Positions 7,352-14,402 of a stretch of DNA of 16,556 nucleotides are shown here, in pieces. The DNA comes from Alphaproteobacteria bacterium (GTDB lineage: Bacteria; Pseudomonadota; Alphaproteobacteria; JAEULC01), in contig JADZDN010000148.1 of the NCBI GenBank assembly GCA_020851015.1, positions 1-16,556 on the forward strand, in the 5' to 3' direction. The notes below the pieces were generated by a model, which saw only the letters and a program-made list of their open reading frames with translations, ran no database searches and had not been told where the DNA came from. Numbering within the stretch: the first letter of the stretch is position 1; each line of letters begins with the position of its first letter. A program made the position numbers and the translations under genes.

Positions 7352-8162
7352 ACTGGCGCACGAAGGCCAGCAGCGTCACGGCAAGACCGGCGCCGAGCAC
7401 CAGCCAGGCGGGCCGCTCGCCGATCTGCATGATATTCGCCTGCAGCACTCGCCACGGGTCGATGCCGGTGAACAGGCCGTAATAGGCCGCTTCGCCCAGC
7501 GCAGTCGCCACCGGCGCGAACAGGCTGAGGCCGAGCAGGCCCAGCGGCGACAGCCCGCCCGAGCGGCGCGCCAGCAGGCGCCAGACCAGCAGCCAGCCCA
7601 GAATGCCCGCCAGCACGGTCGCCTCGGTGGTGCCGGCCTTGGCCTGCAGGAAGAAATGCACCACCGCCAGCATGCCGGCGGGATAGGCGAGGTAGTGCAG
7701 CTTCCGCCAGGCCTTGCCCCCGATCCGCCGCACCATGCCGTCGGTCGAGGTCGCGGCCAGGGCCGCCAGCGCCAGCAGCACCGCGAAGCCGATCGTAAGA
7801 TAGATGCGCAGCGCGATCTCGCGGGCGATGGTCCACCACACCAGCTTCTGGTCGAGCGCGTAGCCGGCGACATGGGCCAGCGCGTACACGAAGGCGGCGA
7901 CGCCGATCATGCGCCTGACCTGGATCAGCGCGGACCACCGCAATGCCTGGCGCAGCGGCGTGATCGCCAGCGACAGGATCAACAGACGGATCGTCCAGTC
8001 GCCCGCGGCGTGGTTGAACTCGATCCACAGCCGCGGCGCGTAGAGCCCATTCAGATAGTCGCGTCCCATCAGCCCGGCCGGCACGAACAGCAGCGCGAAC
8101 GCCACGGCCTTGAGGGGCGCGAGGCGGCCGTTGCGGTCGGTCCAAGGCAGGCGGAAGGACAT
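7314..8162 (-). CDS. msrQ: MsrQ/YedZ-type haem-binding membrane protein, with C-terminal extension and no adjacent msrP
   Basis: A 282-residue, strongly hydrophobic protein of the ferric reductase-like transmembrane family. Likely haem-ligand histidines are His97 (YALAHVAGYAL), His156 (WRKLHYLAY) and His169 (AVVHFFLQ). WRKLHYLAYPAGMLAVVHF is typical of MsrQ, which passes quinone-derived electrons to the periplasmic molybdoenzyme MsrP for repair of methionine sulfoxide. E. coli MsrQ is about 211 residues; here about 70 more follow, with one or two further hydrophobic segments (GLLGLSLFAPVATALG and AWLVLGAGLAVTLLAFV). No msrP is adjacent on this strand, since the neighbour at 8299 is divergent. 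The start MSFRLPW (8162) is preferred over upstream in-frame ATGs, which would add a non-family N-terminus. Confidence 0.82.
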   Translation of the reverse strand: MSFRLPWTDRNGRLAPLKAVAFALLFVPAGLMGRDYLNGLYAPRLWIEFNHAAGDWTIRLLILSLAITPLRQALRWSALIQVRRMIGVAAFVYALAHVAGYALDQKLVWWTIAREIALRIYLTIGFAVLLALAALAATSTDGMVRRIGGKAWRKLHYLAYPAGMLAVVHFFLQAKAGTTEATVLAGILGWLLVWRLLARRSGGLSPLGLLGLSLFAPVATALGEAAYYGLFTGIDPWRVLQANIMQIGERPAWLVLGAGLAVTLLAFVRQFTWARRPVAAGR

Positions 8163-8298
8163 CGTTACCGGGCTCCGGAAGCGTCGGGACGCGGCGTTAT
8201 AGCCGGCCACGCCCGCGTTGCAATTCACCATGCCGTGGTTCCCAAGAGAACTGCCCAAATGCTAGGCTTCCCATGGCCATACGGAGCATCGCGCGCCC

Positions 8299-9732
8299 AT
8301 GAACCAGATCGCCCGCCCCCTGCCCGCCGGGCTGCCCAACGGGCTTGCCGATGAGCTGCGCGCCATCGTGGGCGCGAAGGGCTGGAGCGAGGATCCGGAA
8401 ATCCTGGCCCCGCAGCTCAAGGACTGGACCGGCTACTACACCGGCACCACGCCGCTGATGGTCATGCCGGCGACCACCGCCGAGGTAGCGGCGGTCGTCC
8501 GGGCCTGCGCCGAGGCAGGCGTCGGCATCGTGCCCCAGAGCGGCAACACCGGCCTGGTCGGCGCCCAGCTGCCGCACGGCCAGGTGCTGCTGAGCCTGAA
8601 GCGGATGAACAAGGTGCGGGGCATCGACGCGCTGGACTACACGATGACCGCCGAGGCCGGCTGCATCCTGGCCGATCTTCAGCAAGCCGCGCTCGACGCC
8701 CAGCGCTTCTTCCCCCTGAGCCTGGGTGCGGAGGGAAGCTGCATGATCGGCGGCAATCTCTCGACCAACGCCGGCGGCATCAACGTGCTGCGCTACGGCA
8801 ACACGCGCGAGCTGGTGCTGGGGCTCGAGGTGGTGATGCCGGACGGCCGCGTCTGGGACGGGCTGCGCCGGCTGCGCAAGGACAACACCGGCTATGCGCT
8901 GAAGCACCTGTTCGTCGGCGCCGAGGGGACGCTCGGCATCATCACCGCGGCGACGCTGCGCCTGTTCCCGCTTCCGATCGAGCAGGCGACGGCCTTCGCC
9001 GCGATCCGCGACCTGGACGCGGCGGTGGAGCTGCTTTCGATCCTGCGCGCGGGCAGCGGCGACGCGATCTCGAGCTACGAATTGATCCCGCGCATGGGCA
9101 TCGAGCTGGGGCTGGAATACGGCACCGGCATGGCCGACCCGCTGGCGCGGAAGCACGACTGGCACGTGCTGATCGAGTTCACCGGCACGATCGCCGACGG
9201 CACCGCGCGCGCCAAGCTGGAGGCGGCGCTGGGCGAGGCGCTGGAGAAGGGCGTGGTGGTGGATGCGACGATCGCCGCGTCGACCGAGCAGAGCCTGAAG
9301 CTGTGGCGCATCCGCGAGGCGATGGTCGAGTACCAGTACCGCGCCGGCGCCAGCATCAAGCACGACATTTCGGTGCCGGTCTCGCGCGTGCCGGAATTCA
9401 TCCGCCGCGCCAACGCCGCGCTGGCGGCGATGGTGCCGGGCATACGGCCGCTCGCCTTCGGCCATGTCGGCGACGGCAACGTGCATTACAACCTGACCCA
9501 GCCCGGCGGGATGGCCCGCGAGGCCTATCTGGCGCTGGGCGAGGACATCCACCGCGCGGTCTACGAAACGGTCGCCGCGCTGGACGGCAGCTTCTCGGCC
9601 GAGCACGGCGTCGGCGCGGTCAAGCGCGAGGAGCTGAAGCGCTACCGCCCGCCGATCGAGGTCGAGCTGATGCGCCGGCTGAAGCAGGCGCTGGATCCGC
9701 AAGGGCTGATGAACCCGGGCAAGGTGCTATGA
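8299..9732 (+). CDS. FAD-linked oxidase, D-2-hydroxyglutarate/D-lactate dehydrogenase type
   Basis: A 477-residue protein with an N-terminal FAD_binding_4 (PCMH) domain and a C-terminal FAD-oxidase domain. The FAD pyrophosphate loop is visible as PQSGNTGLVGA (79-89), then GGNLSTNAGGINVLRYGNTRELVLGLEVV, and AEGTLGIITAATL. The C-terminal domain carries the metal/substrate motif GHVGDGNVHYN (388-398) and the conserved EHGVG (435-439). Length and motifs fit the D2HGDH branch, which oxidises D-2-hydroxyglutarate (or related D-2-hydroxy acids such as D-lactate) and passes electrons to ETF or quinone. The exact substrate cannot be read from the sequence. GGAG (8283-8286) precedes the ATG at rather long spacing. 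The TGA overlaps the ATG of the acyl-CoA dehydrogenase gene, so the two are translationally coupled and may share an ETF electron acceptor (inference). Confidence 0.9.
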   Translation: MNQIARPLPAGLPNGLADELRAIVGAKGWSEDPEILAPQLKDWTGYYTGTTPLMVMPATTAEVAAVVRACAEAGVGIVPQSGNTGLVGAQLPHGQVLLSLKRMNKVRGIDALDYTMTAEAGCILADLQQAALDAQRFFPLSLGAEGSCMIGGNLSTNAGGINVLRYGNTRELVLGLEVVMPDGRVWDGLRRLRKDNTGYALKHLFVGAEGTLGIITAATLRLFPLPIEQATAFAAIRDLDAAVELLSILRAGSGDAISSYELIPRMGIELGLEYGTGMADPLARKHDWHVLIEFTGTIADGTARAKLEAALGEALEKGVVVDATIAASTEQSLKLWRIREAMVEYQYRAGASIKHDISVPVSRVPEFIRRANAALAAMVPGIRPLAFGHVGDGNVHYNLTQPGGMAREAYLALGEDIHRAVYETVAALDGSFSAEHGVGAVKREELKRYRPPIEVELMRRLKQALDPQGLMNPGKVL

Positions 9733-11441
9733 TCTATACTGCGCCGATCGCCGACATGATCTTCGCGCTGGTCGAGGTGGCGGGCCACCCGGCCGACGAC
9801 GACACGCTGCGGCCGATCCTCGACGAGGCGGCGAAGTTCGCATCGGGCGTGCTGGCGCCGATCAACCGCTCGGGCGACATTGAGGGCGCGGTGCTGGAGA
9901 ACGGCGTGGTGCGCGCGCCCAGGGGCTTCAAGGAGGCCTATCAGCGCTTTGTCGCGGGCGGGTGGAACGCCGTGCCGTGCGACCCCGAATATGGCGGCCA
10001 GGGCCTGCCGTGGACGGTCGCGACGCCGGTGGCCGAGATGTGGAACTCCGCCAACATGGGCTTCGCGCTTTGCCCGCTGCTGAACCAGGGCGCGATCGAG
10101 CTTCTGTCGGCGCACGGCACGCCGGCCCAGAAGGCGCTCTATCTCGGCAAGATGATCTCGGGCGAATGGACCGGGACGATGAACCTGACCGAGCCGCAAG
10201 CCGGCTCGGATTTGGGCCTCTTGAAGACCCGCGCCGAGCCCAAGGGCGACCACTACCGGATCAAGGGCCAGAAGATCTTCATCACCTGGGGCGAGCACGA
10301 CATGGCGGCGAACACCGTCCACATGGTGCGGGCCCGCACGCCCAAGGCGCCGCCCGGCAGCAAGGGCATCTCGCTGTTCCTGGTGCCGAAGTTCCTGGTG
10401 GGCGCGGACGGGACGCTGAACGGCCGCAACGACCTGCGCTGCGTGTCGATCGAGCACAAGCTGGGCATCAACGCCAGCCCGACCTGCGTGATGGCCTATG
10501 GCGACAATGACGGCGCGATCGGCTTCATGGTGGGCGAGGAGAACCGCGGCCTCGAGGCGATGTTCACGATGATGAACAACGAGCGCATGGGCGTCGGCAT
10601 GCAGGGCGTGGCGATCGCCGAGCGCGCCTACCAGCAGGCGCGCGACTATGCCCGCCAGCGGATGCAGGGCCGCGACCTGAAGGGCGGGCGCGAGACCGTG
10701 CCCATCGTGCGCCATCCCGACGTCAAGCGCATGCTGCTGACCATGAAGGCGGGGATCGACGCGATCCGCGCGCTCACCTACTACACCGCCGCTGAGATGG
10801 ACCGCGCCAAGCAGGGCGACGCGGCCGCGCAGGCACGGGTCGATCTTTTGACCCCGGTGGTGAAGGCGTGGAACACGGACGTGGGCTGCGAGATCGCGTC
10901 GCTGGGCGTGCAGGTGCATGGCGGCATGGGCTTCATCGAGGAGACCGGCGCCGCGCAGCATTTCCGCGACGCGCGCATCGCGCCGATCTACGAGGGCACC
11001 AACGGCATCCAGGCCCAGGACCTCGCCTTCCGCAAGGTGGCGCGCGACGGCGGCAGGGCGATGCGCGCGCTGATCGCCGAGATGGACGGCGACTTCAAGG
11101 ACGGGCTCGGCATCGCCTCGGAAGCAGCGGCGCTGGACGCGCTGGAGAACACCACGGCTTTCATGGTCAAGGCCGGCCAGGAGGCGCCCGAGCTCGCCGC
11201 CGCGGCCGCCACGCCCTATCTGCGCCTGGTCGGCACGGTCGCCGGCCAGTGGGTGATGACCCGCCAGGCCAAGGCCGCCGAGCGGCGCCTGAAGGAGGGC
11301 GGCGGCGACCGGGCCTTCCTGGAGCTGAAGGCGCTGCTGGCCCGATTCTACGCCCAGAACATCCTGCCCCAGGCCATGGCCCAGGCCATGGCCGCCGCCG
11401 GCGGACAAGAGGTCGCCGCGCTCGACGAGGCGGCGCTTTGA
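9729..11441 (+). CDS. Acyl-CoA dehydrogenase, DmdC-like (3-methylmercaptopropionyl-CoA dehydrogenase family)
   Basis: A 570-residue flavoprotein, longer than ordinary acyl-CoA dehydrogenases (about 380-400) and near DmdC-type size (about 590). Visible are the N-terminal helical domain, the central FAD/substrate segment GTMNLTEPQAGSDLG followed by GQKIFITWGEHDM, NNERMGVGMQGVAIAERAYQQA, and LGVQVHGGMGFIEETGAAQHFRDARIA-type helices. The catalytic base is Glu422 in YEGTNGIQA. A C-terminal extension (about 445-570) is typical of this long subfamily. It introduces a trans-2,3 double bond into an acyl-CoA and reduces ETF. Whether the substrate is the DMSP catabolite MMPA-CoA or another short acyl-CoA cannot be decided, because related paralogues are common in alphaproteobacteria without DMSP catabolism. 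Start fixed by the ATGA overlap with the preceding gene. Confidence 0.88.
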   Translation: MIYTAPIADMIFALVEVAGHPADDDTLRPILDEAAKFASGVLAPINRSGDIEGAVLENGVVRAPRGFKEAYQRFVAGGWNAVPCDPEYGGQGLPWTVATPVAEMWNSANMGFALCPLLNQGAIELLSAHGTPAQKALYLGKMISGEWTGTMNLTEPQAGSDLGLLKTRAEPKGDHYRIKGQKIFITWGEHDMAANTVHMVRARTPKAPPGSKGISLFLVPKFLVGADGTLNGRNDLRCVSIEHKLGINASPTCVMAYGDNDGAIGFMVGEENRGLEAMFTMMNNERMGVGMQGVAIAERAYQQARDYARQRMQGRDLKGGRETVPIVRHPDVKRMLLTMKAGIDAIRALTYYTAAEMDRAKQGDAAAQARVDLLTPVVKAWNTDVGCEIASLGVQVHGGMGFIEETGAAQHFRDARIAPIYEGTNGIQAQDLAFRKVARDGGRAMRALIAEMDGDFKDGLGIASEAAALDALENTTAFMVKAGQEAPELAAAAATPYLRLVGTVAGQWVMTRQAKAAERRLKEGGGDRAFLELKALLARFYAQNILPQAMAQAMAAAGGQEVAALDEAAL

Positions 11442-11494
11442 TCTAACCCTTTGCTGCTGCTGGATTTGCAAGAAAGGTCTTGCACGATCAGTAT
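11442..11494. other. Short intergenic region with a perfect 7-bp inverted repeat
   Basis: TGCAAGA (11467-11473) and TCTTGCA (11478-11484) form a perfect stem with an AAGG loop. No T-run follows, so it is not a convincing terminator. TTGCAC (11480-11485) may be the -35 box of the imuA promoter; with a 17-nt spacer the -10 would be TTTGTT (11503-11508), inside the LexA box. Confidence 0.35.
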
Positions 11495-11509
11495 GTTCGT
11501 GATTTGTTC
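11495..11509 (+). promoter_or_regulatory. LexA (SOS) operator of the imuA-imuB-udgX-dnaE2 operon
   Basis: The sequence GTTC-GTGATTT-GTTC is a perfect match to the alphaproteobacterial LexA box GTTC-N7-GTTC. It lies upstream of an imuA-type operon, which is LexA-controlled in Caulobacter and relatives. The operon is therefore expected to be repressed by LexA and induced by DNA damage. A start site computed from the weak -35/-10 pair would fall near 11515, the first ATG of the imuA frame. Confidence 0.8.
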
Positions 11510-11514
11510 TCGTC

Positions 11515-12786
11515 ATGGTCGCATGCCTGGACATCGAGCGGCCCGCTTCCCGTGCTGTTGGCCGGGAGGGGGCCGGACAGGGAGGCGTCTCCCCTGCGGG
11601 AGCCCCAGCCCTGCCGTTTGGCAGCCTGCTTGCCCGCGTTCCTCATCCTTCGAGACGGGCCTTTGGCCCTCCTCAGGATGACACGCTTCTTTCGTTAGCC
11701 ACCAATCCCTCGTTAGCCACCAATCCCTTGCGTCATCCTTCGAGACGGGTCTTTGGCCCTCCTCATCCTTCGAGACGGGCCTTTGGCCCTCCTCAGGATG
11801 ACGCGCTTCTTTCGTTAGCCACCAATCCCTCGTTAGTCACCAATCCCTCGCGTCATCCTGAGGAGGCGCGAAGCGCCGTCTCGAAGGATGAGGAGCCCGC
11901 GTCAGCGGGCGTCTCGAAGGATGAGGAGCGCCCAGTTCCCGTCGCGAAGGACAACCTCGCCGCGCTGCTCCGCCTCGCCCCGCCGCCCGCGCGCGTGCTG
12001 CCGCTGGGCCTGCCCGCGCTCGACGCTGCCCTGCCGGAGGGCGGCCTGGCGCTGGGGCGGCTGCACGAGGTGATGGCCCCGGCGGGCGAGGCCGGCACGG
12101 GCTTCGCCGCCGCCCTGCTGGCGCGCATCGCCGGGGCGCAGGGGCGCGTGCTGTGGTGCGGTCCCATGCCCTATGGGCCGGGCCTGGCCGAATTCGGGCT
12201 CGACCCCGATCGAGTGATCTTCGCGCGCACCGCGCCGGACGCCGAGACCCTGTGGGCGATGGAGGAAGGCCTGCGCTGCCCTTCGCTGGCGGCCGTGCTG
12301 GGCGAGGTTGGCGTGCTCGACCTGACCGCCGGCCGCCGCCTGCAGCTTGCCGCCGAGCGCTGGGGCGTCACCGCCATCGCCTTGCGCCGGGAGCGGCGCG
12401 TCACGATGTCGGGCTCGAACCGGCCCCCCACCCTAACCCTCCCCCGCAAGGGGGGAGGGGACTCGGATTTTACCCCCTCCCCCTCGATGGGGGAGGGTCG
12501 GGGTGGGGGTGCCTCGCTAGGAACAGGGCGCAGGTTGGAGCCCAGCGCCGCCACCACGCGCTGGCGCGTGGCGCCGATGCCCGGCCCCCTGCCCGGCCCC
12601 CTGCCCTGCTGGGCCGGCCGGGCGCGCTGGAACCTCGAACTGTTGCGCTGCCGCGGCGGGGCGCCGCGCGACTTCGTGTTGGAGTGGAGCCATGAGACGC
12701 GTGATCTCGCTGTGGCTGCCGCGGCTGACCACCGATCGTCTTCGTCGGTCGAGCCGGGGGCGCCACAGGCCGACGCCGCCGACTGA
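11515..12786 (+). CDS. imuA: ImuA, RecA-like SOS mutagenesis protein, with repeat-derived segments (start uncertain)
   Basis: Recognisable ImuA sequence begins near 11940 (NLAALLRLAPPP, then VLPLGLPALDAALPEGGLALGRLHEVM) and continues with GRVLWCGPM, LDPDRVIFARTAPDAETLWAMEEGL, GRRLQLAAERWGVTAIALRRER, and a C-terminal WNLELLRCRGGAPRDFVLEW. ImuA acts with ImuB and DnaE2 in error-prone lesion bypass. The frame is open from an ATG at 11515, but about 140 N-terminal residues would then be translated mostly from repeat DNA (HPSRRAFGPP, SLATNP and EEPASAGVSKDE units). A second repeat lies in frame at about residues 304-332 (12425-12509), replacing the usual loop before TRWRVAPMP. No good ribosome binding site marks a start. 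The last 95 nt overlap imuB. It may be functional with insertions or be decaying; the unbroken frame favours some function. Confidence 0.82.
   Translation: MVACLDIERPASRAVGREGAGQGGVSPAGAPALPFGSLLARVPHPSRRAFGPPQDDTLLSLATNPSLATNPLRHPSRRVFGPPHPSRRAFGPPQDDALLSLATNPSLVTNPSRHPEEARSAVSKDEEPASAGVSKDEERPVPVAKDNLAALLRLAPPPARVLPLGLPALDAALPEGGLALGRLHEVMAPAGEAGTGFAAALLARIAGAQGRVLWCGPMPYGPGLAEFGLDPDRVIFARTAPDAETLWAMEEGLRCPSLAAVLGEVGVLDLTAGRRLQLAAERWGVTAIALRRERRVTMSGSNRPPTLTLPRKGGGDSDFTPSPSMGEGRGGGASLGTGRRLEPSAATTRWRVAPMPGPLPGPLPCWAGRARWNLELLRCRGGAPRDFVLEWSHETRDLAVAAAADHRSSSSVEPGAPQADAAD
11641..11935. repeat. Modular palindromic repeat cluster at the 5' end of imuA
   Basis: Several copies of an element with constant arms (CATCCTTCGAGACG ... 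CCTCAGGATGAC) surround three different core hairpins: GGGCC-TTT-GGCCC (for example 11657-11669), GGCGC-GAA-GCGCC (11865-11877) and CCCGC-GTCA-GCGGG (11894-11907). Copies on the left are in one orientation and those from 11851 in the other. The block 11641-11739 is repeated at 11761-11859 with about three differences in 99 bp. Each copy of that block carries two 18-bp units of TCGTTAGCCACCAATCCC (11692-11727 and 11812-11847). Confidence 0.9.
12425..12509. repeat. C/G-run palindromic repeat inserted in frame within imuA
   Basis: The arm at 12425-12445 is the reverse complement of 12489-12509 at 19 of 21 positions. Inside are two smaller hairpins, CCCTCCCCC-GCAA-GGGGGGAGGG and CCCTCCCCC-TCGAT-GGGGGAGGG. 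The element is of the same family as the blocks near 1916-1985 and 2288-2329. It is translated without a stop as PPTLTLPRKGGG ... SPSMGEGRGGG. Confidence 0.88.
12583..12606 (+). repeat. 12-bp direct duplication in imuA
   Basis: Two exact copies of GGCCCCCTGCCC lie side by side (12583-12594 and 12595-12606), giving PGPLPGPLP in ImuA. The unit is four codons, so the frame is kept. Confidence 0.8.
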
Positions 12787-14347
12787 CGCGGCGGCTCTTT
12801 GCCATCCCCTGGTCGCGACCGCCCCCCTGGTCGCGACGGCCCCCCTGGTCACGACGGCCCCCCTGGTCACGACGGCCCCCCTGGTCACGACGGCCCCCCT
12901 GGTCGCGACGGCCCAGGTCGGCGACCGCGCGGTCGTCGTGGCGGTGGACGACGCGGCCGATGGCCAGGGCATCGCGCCGGGCATGGGCTTGGCCGATGCG
13001 CGCGCGCTGGTGCCCGCGCTCGACGCCCTGCCGGCCGATCCGCCTGATGATGCCGCGGCCCTGGCGCGGCTCGCGGACTGGGCCGAACGCTATACGCCCT
13101 CGGTCGCGCTCGACGGCGCAGACGGGTTGTTCCTGGACGTCACGGGCTGCGCGCACTTGTTCGATGGCGAGGCGGCGCTGCTGGCCGATCTTCTTCGCCG
13201 CGTGCGCCGCTCGGGCCTGGCCGCGCGCGGGGCCTTGGCCGACACGCCGGGCGCGGCCTCGGCCCTCGCGCGCTTCGCCGCGCAGGACGAAGGCGGCATC
13301 GTGGCGCCCCTTGGCGGGGCGGGACCGCTGCTCGATCCCCTGCCCATCGTCGCGCTGCGCCTTTCCCCCGACGCGGCCCAGGGCATGGCGCGGGTGGGGC
13401 TGCGGCGCATCGCCGATCTGCGCGGGCTGGAGCGCCGGAGCGGCCGCGCGCCGCTGGCCGCGCGCTACGGGGCCCAGGTCTGGCGGCGCCTGGACCAGGC
13501 GCTGGGCCGCGCCGAGGAGGCGATCGCCCCGCGCCGCGCGCCCGCGCCGCTGGACGCGCGCCTGGCCTTCGCCGAGCCGATCGCCACGGCCGAGGCGATC
13601 GCCGGGGCGGCGCGGCAATTGCTCGACCGCCTGGCGCTGCGCCTGGAAGCCGAGGGCGCCGGCGCGCGGCGCATCGTCGCCGCCTTCTTCCGCGTCGACG
13701 GCCAAGCGCAGCGCCTGGAGATCGGCACGGCGGCGCCCAGCCGCGACCCGCGTCACCTGTTCCGCCTCCTCGCGGAAAAGCTCGGTCAGGTCGCGCCCGG
13801 CTTCGGCATCGACCTGGTCGCGCTGTCGGCGCCCGAGGCCGAGGCGCTGGGCGCGACGCAGATCGCCCTGCCCGCGACGGAACCCGGCATCGCCGCCGGC
13901 ACGAGCCTGGAGGAACTGATCGACCGCCTGTCGAACCGCCTGAGCGCCGAACGCGTCGGCCGCCAGGCGCCGCGCGAAAGCCACGCGCCCGAGCGCGCGG
14001 TTGCCGCAGCCGCGGCGCTCGACCCGCCCACCGGCACGGGCTGGGCCCTGCCGCCGCGGCCCCTGCGCCTGTTCCCGCGGCCCGAGCCGGTGGACGTGAT
14101 CGCGAGCGCGGATGCCTCGCCCAGCCTGTTCCGCTGGCGCGCGCATCTGCACCGCGTCTGCATGGCCGTGGGGCCCGAGCGCCTGGCGCCGGAATGGTGG
14201 CTGCCGGACGCGCCGCGCGCGGCGCGCGACTACTGGCGCATCGAGGACCAGGCGGGGCGGCGGTTCTGGCTCTATCGGATGACAGAGGTCAGAGGACGGG
14301 GATCGGAGGGAAAAGGCGCCTGGTTCCTGCATGGGGAATTCGCGTGA
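12692..14347 (+). CDS. imuB: ImuB, catalytically inactive Y-family polymerase homologue of the DnaE2 mutasome
   Basis: A 551-residue protein beginning MRRVISLWLPRLTTDRL, the ImuB version of the Y-family N-terminus in which the catalytic Asp is missing. The body matches ImuB: AVDDAADGQGIAPGMGLADARALVP, ADWAERYTPSVALDGADGLFLDVTGCAHLFDGE (the second acidic site is also changed from active Y-family enzymes), a helix-hairpin-helix region (GMARVGLRRIADLRGL), and a little-finger-like part. PLRLF (457-461) resembles a beta-clamp-binding motif. The C-terminus YWRIEDQAGRRFWLYR ... WFLHGEFA is typical. ImuB is thought to bridge the clamp, ImuA and DnaE2. Residues 40-75 are six tandem copies of LVATAP/LVTTAP, expanded from the single PLVTTA usual at this place. 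GGAGTGGAG precedes the ATG, which lies inside the end of imuA. Confidence 0.92.
   Translation: MRRVISLWLPRLTTDRLRRSSRGRHRPTPPTDAAALCHPLVATAPLVATAPLVTTAPLVTTAPLVTTAPLVATAQVGDRAVVVAVDDAADGQGIAPGMGLADARALVPALDALPADPPDDAAALARLADWAERYTPSVALDGADGLFLDVTGCAHLFDGEAALLADLLRRVRRSGLAARGALADTPGAASALARFAAQDEGGIVAPLGGAGPLLDPLPIVALRLSPDAAQGMARVGLRRIADLRGLERRSGRAPLAARYGAQVWRRLDQALGRAEEAIAPRRAPAPLDARLAFAEPIATAEAIAGAARQLLDRLALRLEAEGAGARRIVAAFFRVDGQAQRLEIGTAAPSRDPRHLFRLLAEKLGQVAPGFGIDLVALSAPEAEALGATQIALPATEPGIAAGTSLEELIDRLSNRLSAERVGRQAPRESHAPERAVAAAAALDPPTGTGWALPPRPLRLFPRPEPVDVIASADASPSLFRWRAHLHRVCMAVGPERLAPEWWLPDAPRAARDYWRIEDQAGRRFWLYRMTEVRGRGSEGKGAWFLHGEFA
12809..12916 (+). repeat. Six tandem 18-bp units within imuB
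   Basis: The unit CTGGTCRCGACGGCCCCC repeats exactly every 18 nt from 12809 to 12916. Changes are few: G or A at position 7, one C for G in the first copy, and a changed last codon in the sixth. Eighteen is a multiple of three, so each copy adds six residues. Near-identity suggests recent slippage or unequal exchange. Confidence 0.95.
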
Positions 14348-14402
14348 GGGCAACGCAGGGGGCGCGGAGGCGTTGGCCGGATGGGGGCGGATCGGGAGGC
14401 GC

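Noticed and set aside
9642..11534. 630-codon open frame antisense to the acyl-CoA dehydrogenase
   Set aside because: Composition is His/Arg/Ala-rich and no conserved motif is present; the plus-strand gene is unambiguous.
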